From: Austropuccinia psidii
Lineage: Eukaryota; Basidiomycota; Pucciniomycetes; Pucciniales; Sphaerophragmiaceae
Assembly (NCBI GenBank): GCA_023105745.1
Contig: JALGQZ010000005.1
Coordinates: 806,001 to 870,000, forward strand
Direction: 5' to 3'
DNA length: 64,000 nt
The notes under the pieces were generated by a model that saw only the letters and a list, made by a program, of their open reading frames with translations, made no database searches and was not told the DNA's origin. Made by a program: the position numbers and the translations under genes. Shown piece by piece: positions 8,950 through 20,000 of the stretch. Numbering within the stretch: position 1 is the stretch's first letter; each line of letters starts with the position of its first letter.

Positions 8950-11900
8950 TTAGAAAAATTCAAGTCTGAACAGTTAAATGAGGCTGAGATAAGCCTTCAT
9001 CTGACTGATAGACAAGAAAATGAACTTTCTTCCCTTTTGTATGACCACAGAGGAGCATTTGCTACAGACAAAGAACCTCTGGGAGCAATTATTGGTCATG
9101 AAGTTGACATCATTCTTAACATTGAGAGACCTTATCCACCACTCTTAAGAAGACCTTATTATCCAGCAAGTCCAAAATCAAGAGAAGCTCTAGAAATTCA
9201 TATCAAAGAACTTCTGGACCTTGGTGTAATAAGAAAAGTAGGCCAAAATGAGGAAGTAGAAATAACTACACCAGTTATAGTGGCGTGGCATAATGGAAAA
9301 TCCAGAATGGTTGGGGACTTTAGACCTCTGAACACTTACACTGTCCCAGACAGATACCCAATACCAAAAATCCAAATTGCCCTTACTCAAATATCTCAAG
9401 CAGTGTATATAACCACTATGGATGCCCTTAAAGGATTCCATCAAAATGTGGTAACACCAAGAGCAAGAAAATACTTGAGAATTATTGTTCATTGTGGAGT
9501 GTATGAATACTTAAGGATGCCCTTTGGTATCAAAAATGCACCTTCACACTTCCAAAGAATGATGAATGAAATCTTCCCTGAAGAACTCTCAGAGGGATGG
9601 TTAATCATTTACATTGATGACATTATTATCTGTTCAAAGACTTGGGAGGAGCACATGTACAGATTATCAAGAGTTTTGACAAAAATACAATCAGTAAACA
9701 TGAAAATCTCCTTGAAGAAATGTCATTTTGGATTTAAAGAACTTAAAGCACTAGGACATGTTGTATCTGGTTTGTCCCTTGGAATTGAAAAAAACAAAGT
9801 TGCAGCAGTATTATTAAAGCCCATGCCTCAGAATAAAAAGGAAATTCAGTCATTCTTAGGTTTTGCAGGATATTACAGGCAACACATTAAAGATTTTACA
9901 TCCATAGCAAGACCACTTTATAAGTTGTGTGACAAAGACACAGTGTTTGAGATGACTGTTGACAGAGTCAAAGCTTTTGAGTCTCTAAGAGAAGCATTGA
10001 CCACTGCTCCACTCTTACTGATGCCAGACTTTAAATTGCCTTTCAAACTGTATATTGATGCATCAGGGGATGGACTGGGTGCTGCACTTCACCAAGTTCA
10101 GATCATAAATGATAAACCTGTAGAAAGACCCATATGTTTCATATCCAGGCAAATCAAACCAACTGAAGCCAGATATGGAGCAAGTCAAATGGAATTTCTA
10201 TGCCTTGTCTGGGCCTTGGAGAAATTGAACTACTTCTTAGAGGGATGTTTTTTTGAAGTAATAACAGATTGTACAGCTGTCAAATCACTTTTGAACATGA
10301 AAACACCCAACAGACACATGCTCAGATGGCAAATAGCCATACAAGAATACAGAGGAAATATGACTATTGTTCATAAGGATGGGAATATTTATAAGAATGC
10401 AGATGGACTAAGCAGATGGCCATTACCAAATAATATTGATAATCCTGCTTATGTGCCAGAAGAAGCTTCACCACAAATTCCAATAGAAGGAATAAGTGTT
10501 ACAGACTTGAACACCACCTTCTTTGAAGAAGTCAGAAGCAGCTATACTCAAGATAAGAATTGTAGCATCTTATGCCAATTACTTAACAAAGACTATAAAG
10601 ACAACTCTCTAATACATGCCTTGGATGAAGTATGGAGAAAATCTTATGATGAAGGAAGATTTCACCTACTGGATGGTATAATTTACCACAGAACCAAGCA
10701 CACATGTGTCATGACAGTTGTAGACAGGTCATTAATCAATCTTGTACTGAAAGAATGCCATGATAGTCCCTTTTCAGGACATCTGTCTGAAGACAGAACA
10801 AGAGAGAAAGTAAAGACCTGCATATGGTGGCCAATGTGGAGAAAAGATGTTGCAGAGTATTGCAAAACCTGTGACAGATGCCAAAAGGCAAATAAATCCA
10901 CTGGCAAAAGACTTGGAAATATGATAAGAATCCAAGAACCACACAGACCTTGGGAAATTGTCCATATAGATTGGGTAACTGGCCTACCACCAGGAGGTGA
11001 CAGGAGCTATAATGCTTGCCTAGTAATTGTGGACAGATTCAGTAAAACTCCAATCTTTTTACCATGTCACAAAGATGATACAGCCATGGATACAGCTCTT
11101 CTGATATGGAATAGAGTAGTGTCATGGACTGGGATATTTACAAATATCATCAGTGATAGAGATCCCAAATTCACTTCAGCACTATGGACAAATCTTCACC
11201 AATTATTTGGCACTAAACTGTCTTTCTCTACAGCCTACCACCCACAAACTGATGGCCTGGCTGAAAGGATGATCCAAACCTTAGAGGACATGGTGAGAAG
11301 ATTTTGTGCATATGGCCTTGAATTCAAAGATTGTGATGGATTTACCCATGATTGGTATACTCTGTTGCCAGCACTGGAATTAGCATATAAAACATCAATC
11401 CATGCCAGCACCAATCAGACTCCTGCTATTATAGAAAAAGGATGGAACCCCAAGTTACCCCAAGATTCCTTGAGAAAAGACTTAATTGAAATACATCCCA
11501 CAGCTGCTAGCTTCAAAGGAATGCTAGACAAAGCTAGAAAGCATGCAGTGAGATGCATGGAGGACTCTTTTGCATATGCTAAAGATAAATGGGATAAATC
11601 ACATGCAACTCCAGATTTCAAAGTGGGGGACCTAGTACTTGTATCGACCACTAACTTTAATAACATCAAAGGATGTAAAAAGCTGAAAGACTCCTTTGCA
11701 GGACCTTTTGTGATTAAGGCCCTCCATGGAGAAAATGCTGTTGAAGTAGAGTTATCTGAAGAACTTAGCAATAAGCAACCTACATTTCCAGTGAGCTTGA
11801 TAAAGCCATATAAATCTAGTGATGCTGAGAAATTTCCCTTGAGGAATAAGATTCCCCAAGTTATACCTCCTATTGAGACATCTGGTGCTAAGAAAATTAC

Positions 11901-12069
11901 CAAAGTTCTTAAAGAAAGGAAATTAAGAACCAAGAAAGTAAGGGAATACCTTGTTAGGTACAGTGACCCAACTTGTGAAGATGAATGGTTAGAAGAAAAA
12001 AATATACCAGAAGCTACCAAACTCCTCAGAAGATTCAGACACACTAGAAACACCAATATTACAAAGTAA
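8950..12069 (+). CDS. Element C Pol: reverse transcriptase, RNase H, integrase
   Basis: Continues in frame after the amber codon; the first ATG-type start is near 9037 but residues from 8950 ([13 protein letters not shown]) match C'. RT is complete: [24 protein letters not shown] and IYIDDIIIC. RNase H follows with [14 protein letters not shown] and the [15 protein letters not shown] end. Integrase has the HHCC domain ([14 protein letters not shown]...CKTCDRC) and a D, D, E core: [34 protein letters not shown]. The end, [19 protein letters not shown], is chromodomain-like and may steer integration. About 1,010 residues with no internal stop, so the Pol half looks enzymatically intact. It ends at a TAA 23 bp before the LTR stub. 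Confidence 0.92.
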   Translation, partial: LEKFKSEQLNEAEISLHLTDRQENELSSLLYDHRGAFATDKEPLGAIIGHEVDIILNIERPYPPLLRRPYYPASPKSREALEIHIKELLDLGVIRKVGQNEEVEITTPVIVAWHNGKSRMVGDFRPLNTYTVPDRYPIPKIQIALTQISQAVYITTMDALKGFHQNVVTPRARKYLRIIVHCGVYEYLRMPFGIKNAPSHFQRMMNEIFPEELSEGWLIIYIDDIIICSKTWEEHMYRLSRVLTKIQSVNMKISLKKCHFGFKELKALGHVVSGLSLGIEKNKVAAVLLKPMPQNKKEIQSFLGFAGYYRQHIKDFTSIARPLYKLCDKDTVFEMTVDRVKAFESLREALTTAPLLLMPDFKLPFKLYIDASGDGLGAALHQVQIINDKPVERPICFISRQIKPTEARYGASQMEFLCLVWALEKLNYFLEGCFFEVITDCTAVKSLLNMKTPNRHMLRWQIAIQEYRGNMTIVHKDGNIYKNADGLSRWPLPNNIDNPAYVPEEASPQIPIEGISVTDLNTTFFEEVRSSYTQDKNCSILCQLLNKDYKDNSLIHALDEVWRKSYDEGRFHLLDGIIYHRTKHTCVMTVVDRSLINLVLKECHDSPFSGHLSEDRTREKVKTCIWWPMWRKDVAEYCKTCDRCQKANKSTGKRLGNMIRIQEPHRPWEIVHIDWVTGLPPGGDRSYNACLVIVDRFSKTPIFLPCHKDDTAMDTALLIWNRVVSWTGIFTNIISDRDPKFTSALWTNLHQLFGTKLSFSTAYHPQTDGLAERMIQTLEDMVRRFCAYGLEFKDCDGFTHDWYTLLPALELAYKTSIHASTNQTPAIIEKGWNPKLPQDSLRKDLIEIHPTAASFKGMLDKARKHAVRCMEDSFAYAKDKWDKSHATPDFKVGDLVLVSTTNFNNIKGCKKLKDSFAGPFVIKALHGENAVEVELSEELSNKQPTFPVSLIKPYKSSDAEKFPLRNKIPQVIPPIETSGAKKITKVLKERKLRTKKVREYLVRYSDPTCEDEWLEEKNIPEATKLLRRFRHTRNTNITK

Positions 12070-12079
12070 TATTCTTTTT

Positions 12080-12092
12080 TAGGGGGAGGGAA
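12080..12092 (+). promoter_or_regulatory. Polypurine tract of element C
   Basis: AGGGGGAGGGAA lies directly against TGTGAGCC of the 3' LTR stub, the expected position for the plus-strand primer. Confidence 0.8.
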
Positions 12093-12136
12093 TGTGAGCC
12101 TTAGAGGTAATTTCATATACCCAAAAGACCACAAAT
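12093..12136 (+). mobile_element. 44-bp remnant of the element C 3' LTR
   Basis: Matches the first 44 bases of the 5' LTR with one difference, then jumps straight into element D pol codons. About 1.8 kb of LTR and roughly ten D codons are missing, so a deletion removed the right end of C and its target duplication. Confidence 0.9.
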
Positions 12137-14237
12137 TTCAAAACAGAAGATAAACAAGATACAAAACTGGCCTAGACCAACAACAAAGAAGGAAGTTAGA
12201 GGATTCTTAGGATTATGCGCATATGTCAGAATGTTTATCAAGGACTTTTCACAAGTTGCAGCACCATTGAGAATATTGACAAGGGAGGATGTATTGTGGA
12301 AATGGGATGAAAAATGTGAAGAAGCTTTTATAAAACGCAGGAAGATAGTAGGAGAAGAAATTACTTTGAAGACATTGAATTATGATAAAGGCTCAGGGAA
12401 AATAAAATTAGCAATAGATTCAAGTTATATTGCAGCAGGTGCAGTTCTTATGCAAGAGGATGAAAATGGAAAGGATAGGCCAGTACTATATGAATCAGTA
12501 ACATTTTCCAGACTAGAATCTAAATACTCTCAGCCAAAATTAGAGCTTTGCGGTGTAGCAAGAATACTCAAAAAACTTCAAACAATATTATGGGGTCAAC
12601 ACTTTGAACTTCAAGCAGATGCTAAAGCTTTAATAGAAATGATCAACACACCTTGCTTACCAAATGCACCCATGACAAGATGGGTGGCATTCATTCAACT
12701 TTTTTCATTTGATCTTGTACACAAACCAGGAAAAACATTTACTATGCCAGATGGGTTATCAAGAAGACCAAAAGGAGGAGATGAAGAAGAAAGTGAAAGG
12801 GATGATTTTGATGAAGAGGAAGATTGGATTAAACCACATCCAGGATTTGGCCTAAAAGAAGTAAATACAAGCAAAGTGGGAAAATTATCAAGGAATAAAA
12901 CAAAAAATATTGAAATTCCAATAAAACAGGAAGGATTTGGAAAACATATGCAGGAATATTTGAATACTTTGAAAAAGCCACAATGTGTTGGGGAAGAATA
13001 CTTCAAGAAAATTAAGAGAAGATCAGTGAACTTATATTTAGAAGGAGGGCAGCTGAAAAGAAGAAATAAAGCACATCCACAAATAGTTGTATACAATGAA
13101 AAAGCTCAGAAACAGATACTAAAAAGAATGTATGAAGAGCTGGGGCATAGAGGGGAAAATGAAACATACAGGAGAATCAAGAAAAGATATTGGTGGGAAG
13201 GAATTAAAAAGATAGTCAAGAAATGGGTCAAATCATGTCAAGAATGTCAAAAAAGGAGTCATTTGCAACAAAAAGAAGAAGCAAAGATATCTGTAACATC
13301 TACTTTATTTGAAAGAGTCAGCATGGATGCAGTTCACATTAAGGCAGGAAGATGGAAATATTTAGTTGTAGCAAGAGATGACTTTTCAGGATGGCCAGAA
13401 ACTGTGGCATTAGCAAGGCTAACTGCAAAATCAGTCTCAGAATGGTTTATGTCAGAATGGATTTGTAGATATGGAGCTCCAAAAGAAGTGACAGTTGACG
13501 GAGGAGCAGAATTTGGAAAAGAACTACAAGAAGCAGTCAAAAGAGCAGGATCAATAATCAGAATAACTACACCTTATTACCCAGAATCACAAGGAATGGT
13601 TGAAAGAGGACATAAGCAATTGAAAGATGCCCTTGTAAAAATGTGTGGTGAAAATGGATCCAAATGGAAAGAATACTTACCAATTGTGACGTTGGCAGAT
13701 AGAATATCAACAAAACGAACAACAGGATACTCACCATTTGAGCTCCAATTTGGTCAGCAAGCTGTTTTGCCAATTGATATTGAAACAAATACATATCTAG
13801 CCATTGAATGGAATAAAATATCAACAAGAGAAGAACTATTGGAAGCAAGAGCATTACAGATTGCAGCGAAAGAGGAAACAAGATTAGCAGCAGCAGAGAA
13901 ATTAAGAGATTCAAGACACAAATCAGTTCAATATTTGGACAAAAAGATGGCACATAAACTGAGAAATCCACTTGAACCAGGGGACTTGGTATTAGCTTAT
14001 AATAAACCACTTGAGTCACAGTGGGGATTACTCTTCAAGAACCGTTGGAATGGACCTTATAGAGTCATAAATCAAGTTAATAATGGACCTTATGAGCTTG
14101 AAGAATTGGATGGCACCAAACTTACAAGAAAATTTGCAGCAAGTCACATCAAGAGGTTTTATCCAAGAGGAAAGGAAGCTCAATTAAGTTCAGAGTCAGA
14201 AAATGAAAGCAGTGAAAAATTGAAGATGAAGAGTTAA
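12137..14237 (+). pseudogene. Element D Pol, 3' part: RT end, RNase H, integrase
   Basis: Sense resumes as SKQKINKIQNWPRPTTKKEVRG, the normal RT thumb of this gypsy lineage, and stays open for about 700 codons. RNase H shows LAIDSSYIAAGAVL, LELCGVARIL and the MPDGLSR end. Integrase has a zinc domain (ELGHRGENETYRRIKKRYWW with CQECQ) and a complete catalytic core: SMDAVHIKAG, TVDGGAEFGKE, SQGMVERGHKQL. The C-terminus ends with the GPYRVINQVNNGPYELEELDG fold and an acidic/serine tail. There are no stops in this half; D is dead because element C splits it and a few codons at the junction are gone. Confidence 0.9.
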
Positions 14238-14323
14238 TATTGGAGGGAGAAGAAATTGAACAAAATGAATATGATTGATAATGGCAAGCTTTTCAACTGG
14301 AATGCTGGGGACAGCATTAAATG

Positions 14324-14590
14324 GAGAGGGGGATGTGGTATTCCATACCATTAGTACCAGTTTCAAGCTTACCAATAAAACAAAAGAAAAAAATGATAAT
14401 AAAACAAATTACACAAAACATTTTACACATTACAACTACAGATTTCACACAGAAATATACAATACGCAGCCGCAAGATTTTATCAAAACAGTATAGTATC
14501 AAAGGATTTATCCACCTTATTGCATAATCAATAACAAATTATGCAATTAAAAGGAGTTAATATAAATAAAGGTATATGAAGACACACCAC
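14324..14590 (+). mobile_element. Probable polypurine tract and 3' LTR start of element D
   Basis: GGAGAGGGGGA (14,323-14,333) is followed by TGTGGTATTCC, the right layout for a polypurine tract and LTR start. The right end is unclear; ACACACCAC near 14,590 is a candidate terminus, giving a short LTR. No matching 5' LTR is seen in the window, so this is tentative. Confidence 0.4.
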
Positions 14591-14941
14591 GGAATCAGCG
14601 CTGTATTTTCCCCACCTTGATTCAATTGAAAGAAGAAATACCTCAAGGCTATGCATAAAAGTACAATATATTTTCCAAGAACAAATGTTTGCTTAGTAAT
14701 AATGACACGCATCAAACTTGATAGAAATGATGCAATCTCCATATGAAATGATACAATACTAAAACAGAAACACCAGCATAATTTTCTCATATATATCATA
14801 TGACTAGAAGAAAGTTCAATTGTCAGGAGCTGTATTTTCTCCACTTTCTTGGCAAAAAGAAAACATCACCAGCCAAATTATCTCAAAGACATCACATGAT
14901 TTTGATAAGGAAAAGAACCACCAGCATAATTCTCTCATAAC

Positions 14942-16668
14942 TGTCACAGGGGCTCTTGGAAGAAGAGGGCCTGGCACTCAGGAATCAAGAACTCACTTGG
15001 AGGGCTCCAAAGATGAAAGAATAATAAGAATGAATTGCTTTAAGAAAGAATAAGGGAGAAAACAAGTATGCCAAAAGATGAGATAAGAAGAAGGTGAAGC
15101 CAATGGCCAAAGATAATAAAGAAGCCAAAAGCCGATAAGCCAACCAAGTGAATCCTCAATTCACTGTTTCAACCTGCCAGAAAAGGAAATGGAATTAGTA
15201 TAAGGATATGACCACCAATATCCACTGGACAGGCGAGGAAATAAAAGAAAAAGGGTGCTGAATGACTGACTTAAGATTATCAGTATTAACTTTTAATAAG
15301 GTAAAAGAAAATAAGGATAAAAATAAATCCACTATATTAATTAACTGGGGAAAAAGTACCCAGGTGCTGAAAGGTGGCCAGTATATGTGAAAAGCTGAAA
15401 GACTGATCCTGGAGTTGGGTCACCGGCTGTATTGTCCGAATCGGGCCAATACAGTTCTGGCCATCTTGAATTTGAAACTGTGTGATTGAATTCCCACAGT
15501 AGAATGTGAATTGGCCCAATTGGGCCAAGTACGTACAGGTTGATTGATTACCGCCTGTATGAACCAATTGAGTTATCCAAGAAGTATTGAAATACTTTAT
15601 GCCTTGACAACTGATTGAAAAGATGTAATACCTTTTGGGAATTGCCCTTAGAATAACCCTGAATGAAATTTCCAACCCAACTCCTGCTGAGCCAGGTGAT
15701 TGGGTCCTTGAATGATCTTCTGATTACCGCCATGGATTACCAAACTGATGAGTCCAAAGGTTCTCCTTCGAAAAGGGCGTTGGATCTTGGTACCTTGAGC
15801 TAAGAAGGTTGATTTGGGTCCTGAAAACGTCACCATTGGATTGCTGAGCAAAAATGGTGCATAATGGTATATAACACCATATATGCACCACTCCTGCAAC
15901 CTTGAGTACGAGGTGCATGGAGGAATGAAGCAATCCTCCCTTAAGTTGAGGGAAATGCTTGCTGAGATGATTTGGTGGCCTCTGGTGGTTGCCAGAGACC
16001 ATGACGGTGAAGTTGGTCCATGGTGGTCCAGGGTCAAAAATGGGTCCTACGGGATTTATGGCCAAAAATGGATCCAAGGTGTTTTTGGTCCAATTTGGGT
16101 CCAAGGGATTGGTGGCCAAAAATGGCTCAGGTGGGCCCAATTGTGGTTTGGGACCCACCTGGCCTTGGGGGCTAGGTGGCTGCCCCCTTTGGCCTCATTG
16201 GATTAGGCCAAAAGGGGCCTAATCCGCCTACGGACCGTACGGACCGCGTATTACGGCCCACGGACCGTAGAAGCCGTGGGGGGCCTAAATGGCCCAAAAA
16301 GGCCATTTAGGCCAAAACCCCCATAATGAAAGGGGTGGCCAGGAAACCAATGAAGGTGGCCATGGGGCCTGGAAGCCCCTAGAAGACAAAAGGACTCCCC
16401 AGGCCCAAAAAACAGTGATGGAGGCCTGGGGGTTGGTGAGGTGGAAATTGCCCAAGAGGGCCAATGACGCAGGATATGGCCTGAGGCCATAAAGGATGAT
16501 GGAGGCCATACGTGGCCAATGGAATGGGTTATGGCGTAAGAGCCATGGAACACCCAAAAGGGGTCAATTGGCCATAAATGATATGACATGGCCAATTGGC
16601 CCCAACTTGGCTCCAGGTTGGATTGCCGCCGCCATCAAGGAGGAGGGTCAAAATACATGGTTGTGACA
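14942..16668 (-). mobile_element. Solo LTR of family A (1,727 bp)
   Basis: Starts TGTCACAGGGG and ends TTGTGACA, flanked by a perfect 5-bp duplication ATAAC (14,937-14,941 and 16,669-16,673). No internal region is present, so it arose by recombination between two LTRs. An uninterrupted paralogue of the target lies at about 17,081-17,130. A second copy at 44,303-51,379 has a polypurine tract placing the sense strand as minus. Unlike its surroundings it is GC-rich, with repeated GGCCAAAA and two strong hairpins. The frames within it have no protein-like content. Confidence 0.92.
16205..16311. repeat. Strong inverted repeats inside solo LTR A
   Basis: GGATTAGGCC and GGCCTAATCC pair around a 6-base loop near 16,200-16,224. 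GGCCTAAATGGCC and GGCCATTTAGGCC pair around 6 bases near 16,282-16,312. Between them is a CpG-rich block with repeated ACGGACCGTA. The second LTR copy keeps decayed versions near 50,962 and 51,017. Confidence 0.75.
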
Positions 16669-17590
16669 ATAACATACATAAAAAATAGAAACAAAAATAA
16701 TTTCCCCACCTTCAAGAAAACATCACCAGCCATATTATCTCAATGACCTCACATGACTCTGATAAAAAGAAAATCTCACCAGCCAAATTATCTCAAACAC
16801 ATCACATGATTTTGATAATAAAAAGCACCACCAGCATAATGCTCTCAGAAAATACGTAACAAAGTCACCAAAAATGAAAGTGTCACCAGCAAAATTATCT
16901 CGAAGGCATGACATGATTTTGATAAGAAACAGAAACACCAGCATAATTTTCTCATATATATCATATGACTAGAAGAAAGTTCAATTGTCAGGAGCTGTAT
17001 TTTCTCCACTTTCTTGGCAAAAAGAAAACATCACCAGCCAAATTATCTCAAATACATTACATGATTTTGATAAGAAAAAGAACCACCAGCATAATTCTCT
17101 CATAACATACATAAAAATAGAAACAAAAAATACTTTCCCCACCTTCAAGAAAACATCACCAGCCATATTATCTCAATGATCTCACATGACTCTGATAAAA
17201 AGAAAATCTCACCAGCCAAATTATCTCGAAGGCATCACATGATTTTGATAAGAAACAGAAACACCAGCATAATTTTCTCATATATATCATATGACTAGAA
17301 GAAAGTTCAATTGTCAGGAGCTGTATTTTCTCCACTCTCTTGGCAAAAAGAAAAACTCACTAGCCAAATTATCTCAAATACATTACATGATTTTGATAAG
17401 AAAAAGAACCACCAGCATAATGCTCTCAGAAAATACGTAACAAAGTCACCATAAAAAGAAAATCTCACCAGCCAAATTATCTCAAATACATCACATGAGT
17501 TTGATAAGAAAAAGCACCACCAGCATAATTCTCTCAGAAAACACGTTGCTACACCAAAACTACATGTCTCACTAGCTAAAACTTCTCAAA

Positions 17591-18462
17591 TATGATTTTT
17601 TTCTAAGTACCCTATTTTGAGAAGCTCTATGGAGGCCCAAAAGCTATAAATAGAGGTCCTCTCTCCCTCATTTTTCCCATCATCATGGAACAGGTTCACA
17701 CTATCCAGGATCACAACCATCCCTGAACTAGCAGGATATCTAGAATAGTAGTAGTGTTTTAGTAGTGAAAAGCTCAGTAGCCTTGCTCAGTAGCTTAGTA
17801 TTAGTGAAGAATAGTAGTATAACCGTAGTAAAAGCTCAGTAGCCTTGCTCAGTAGCTTAGTATTAGTGAAGAATAGTAGTATTAACGTAGTAAAAAAGCT
17901 CAGTGGCTTAGTATTATTAAAAAAAAAGTAGTAGTGATATAAATCTCAGTATTAAAAAAAAATAAAAGAATCAAATCCAGTAGTCTTATTATTAGTATTC
18001 ATGTCAAAAAAAAATTATTATAATCAACCTAAAACCATAAAAAATATATATATTCTTATCATTCTTATTAAAAAAAACAAAAAAATATTCTTATTAGTTT
18101 TATTAAAATAACAGAAACCCAAAGCATATATATATATATATTATCATCACTTTTATTAAAATAAAGTATAGTAAAATCTAGTGTTTATTTTATCAGAAAT
18201 TTTAGATCAGAGTTTTTACTGTAGTGTTATTGATAGGTCCGATTTAGAGACTGCTGATAAGTCTTCTCTATCTGTTAAATCCACAAATCTTATTTTATTT
18301 TGTGATTCTCTGTAGGCTGACTATTCAGTATTATTTAGAGGGGCAGCTAATACACCTTAGCACCCATGGTTATTGGACAATTCTGAAATTCAAAACAGAC
18401 TTACCAATAATTTCCCCCTCAAGGTACTGCCTTATTTCATCCCACACCAAAAGGAGTTCCCA
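17591..18462. other. TATA-bearing stretch with 62-bp repeats, no clear gene
   Basis: CTATAAATAGAGG at 17,644 matches the TATA region of LTR E (CTATAAATAGAGC near 21,264), so this may be the promoter part of an E-related LTR. A 62-bp repeat, AGCTCAGTAGCCTTGCTCAG and on, starts at 17,771 and 17,833, with a shorter copy at 17,897. A (TA)n run lies near 18,127. TTTTGTGATTCTCTGTAG at about 18,298 resembles a 3' splice site. No frame with recognisable content is seen before homology to element C begins at 18,463. Confidence 0.5.
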
Positions 18463-19897
18463 CAATGTGGAAAAAAGCATATGATGAAGGAAGATTCCAC
18501 CTCCTTGATGGAATCCTTTACCATAGAACAAAACACACATGTGTTATGCCTTAACAGATAGAAACCTGAAAAACACTATTTTACATGAATGTCATGACAG
18601 TGTTGCAGCTGGACACCTTTCAGAAGATAGAACACTAGAGAGGGTGAAAACCTGCTCTTGGTGGCCGAATTGGAAGAAAGATGTTACAGAATACTGCCAA
18701 ACCTGTGACAGATGTCAAAAAGCCAACAGGGCCACAGGAAAGAAATTTGGAATGATGATCCAAATCCAAGAACCAAAATCCCCATGGGAAATAGTTCATA
18801 TGTATTGGGTAACAGCTTTACCTCCAGGAGGAGACAGGAGCTATAATGCATGCCTAGTATTAGTTGACAGATACAGTAAAACTCCCATGTTCTTACCATG
18901 TCATAAAGATGACACAGCTATGGACACAGCCATAATGATATGGAATAAAGTTATTAGCCATACAGGCTTATTCCAGAATATTATAAGTGACAGAGACCCA
19001 AAGTTCACTTCAGCATTATGGACAAATCTCCATAACTTATTTGGGACAAAGCTATCATTCTCAACAGCTTACCATCCCCAAACTGATGTTTTAGCAGAAA
19101 GAATGATACAGACCTTAGAGGACATGATCAGAAGATTCTGTGCTTATGGGCTAGAATTCAAAGACTCTGATGGTTTTACCCATGATTGGTGTACACTAAT
19201 ACCAGCTCTTGAACTAGCATATAAGACATCAATCCATTCTTCTACTGGCAAAACACCAGCAATGCTAGAAAAAGGTTGGAATCCAAGACTTCCTTATGAC
19301 ACCCTAAAAAAGGACTTAGTGGATATACACCCAACAGCAAGCAGCTTTAAAATAATGCTTGACAAGGCAAGACACCATGCAAACAGATGTATGCAAGATT
19401 CTTTCAAATATGCAAAAGAAAGATGGGATAAAAGTCATAAGCCACCTGATTTCAAAATAGGAGACTTGGTCCTAGTATCAACCCTTAATTTCAATAACAT
19501 AAAAGGCCCAAAGAAATTGCAAGATTCCTTTGCAGGACAATTTATGATAAAAGCACTTCATGGACCCAATGCTGTGCAATTGTAACTCACAGGTGAGCTA
19601 ATGAACAAACACCCAACTTTCCCTGTAAGTCTGATAAAACCTTACAGTTCAAGTGACAAGGAGTTATTTCCACTAAGAAATAAACCCCCACTTGAAATGC
19701 TACCCTTGGAAGAAGGAGAAGAAAAGAAAATAGTAAAAGTCCTTAAAGAAAGAAGGACAAGAAACAAAAAAGAAAGGGAATACCTTGTAAGGTATAGAAA
19801 TTCAACTCAAGAAGATGAATGGCTACTTGAGAAAGATATAACAAATGCAGATAAACTACTACAAAGGTTCAGACATGAAAGAAAGCCTGAAAAATAG
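18463..19897 (+). pseudogene. Element E (gypsy) integrase, 5'-truncated
   Basis: Starts abruptly at [16 protein letters not shown], equivalent to the region just before integrase in element C, and is colinear with C to the end. It holds the zinc domain ([14 protein letters not shown]...CQTCDRC), the core and the chromodomain-like tail (REYLVRYRNSTQEDEWLLE). A frameshift or stop lies near 18,550 and a TAA at 19,583-19,585 breaks the frame. The first catalytic aspartate is lost: C has VHIDW, E has VHMYW (TAT at 18,803-18,805), and QTDGLAER has become QTDVLAER. The element is therefore inactive. RT and Gag are absent. Confidence 0.88.
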
Positions 19898-20000
19898 AAA
19901 AGTTAAGCATTATTGAGCTTCAAGACTAACAAAGTCTATTGAAGAGGTAGGACAGTGGATGATACCCTAATTACACATATCAGATTGTGGTACAATCTTT

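Larger units (their letters stand above)
14730..17590. repeat. Higher-order repeat array, split by a solo LTR
   Basis: Left part 14,730-14,941, right part 16,669-17,590. The basic unit is CACCAGCCAAATTATCTC, then an ACATGATTTTGATAAG segment, then CACCAGCATAAT. Units group into a larger repeat carrying GGAGCTGTATTTTCTCCAC at about 14,826, 16,991 and 17,317 (spacing 326 bp for the last two). Near-identical segments recur in shuffled order, as in satellites homogenised by unequal exchange. No gene. It ends about 50 bp before a TATA box at 17,644, so it may be a U3 enhancer array of an LTR. Confidence 0.8.

Noticed and set aside
15337..16595. Several frames of 60-145 codons in solo LTR A
   Set aside because: They follow GGCCAAAA repeats, occur on both strands and are not kept in the second LTR copy.
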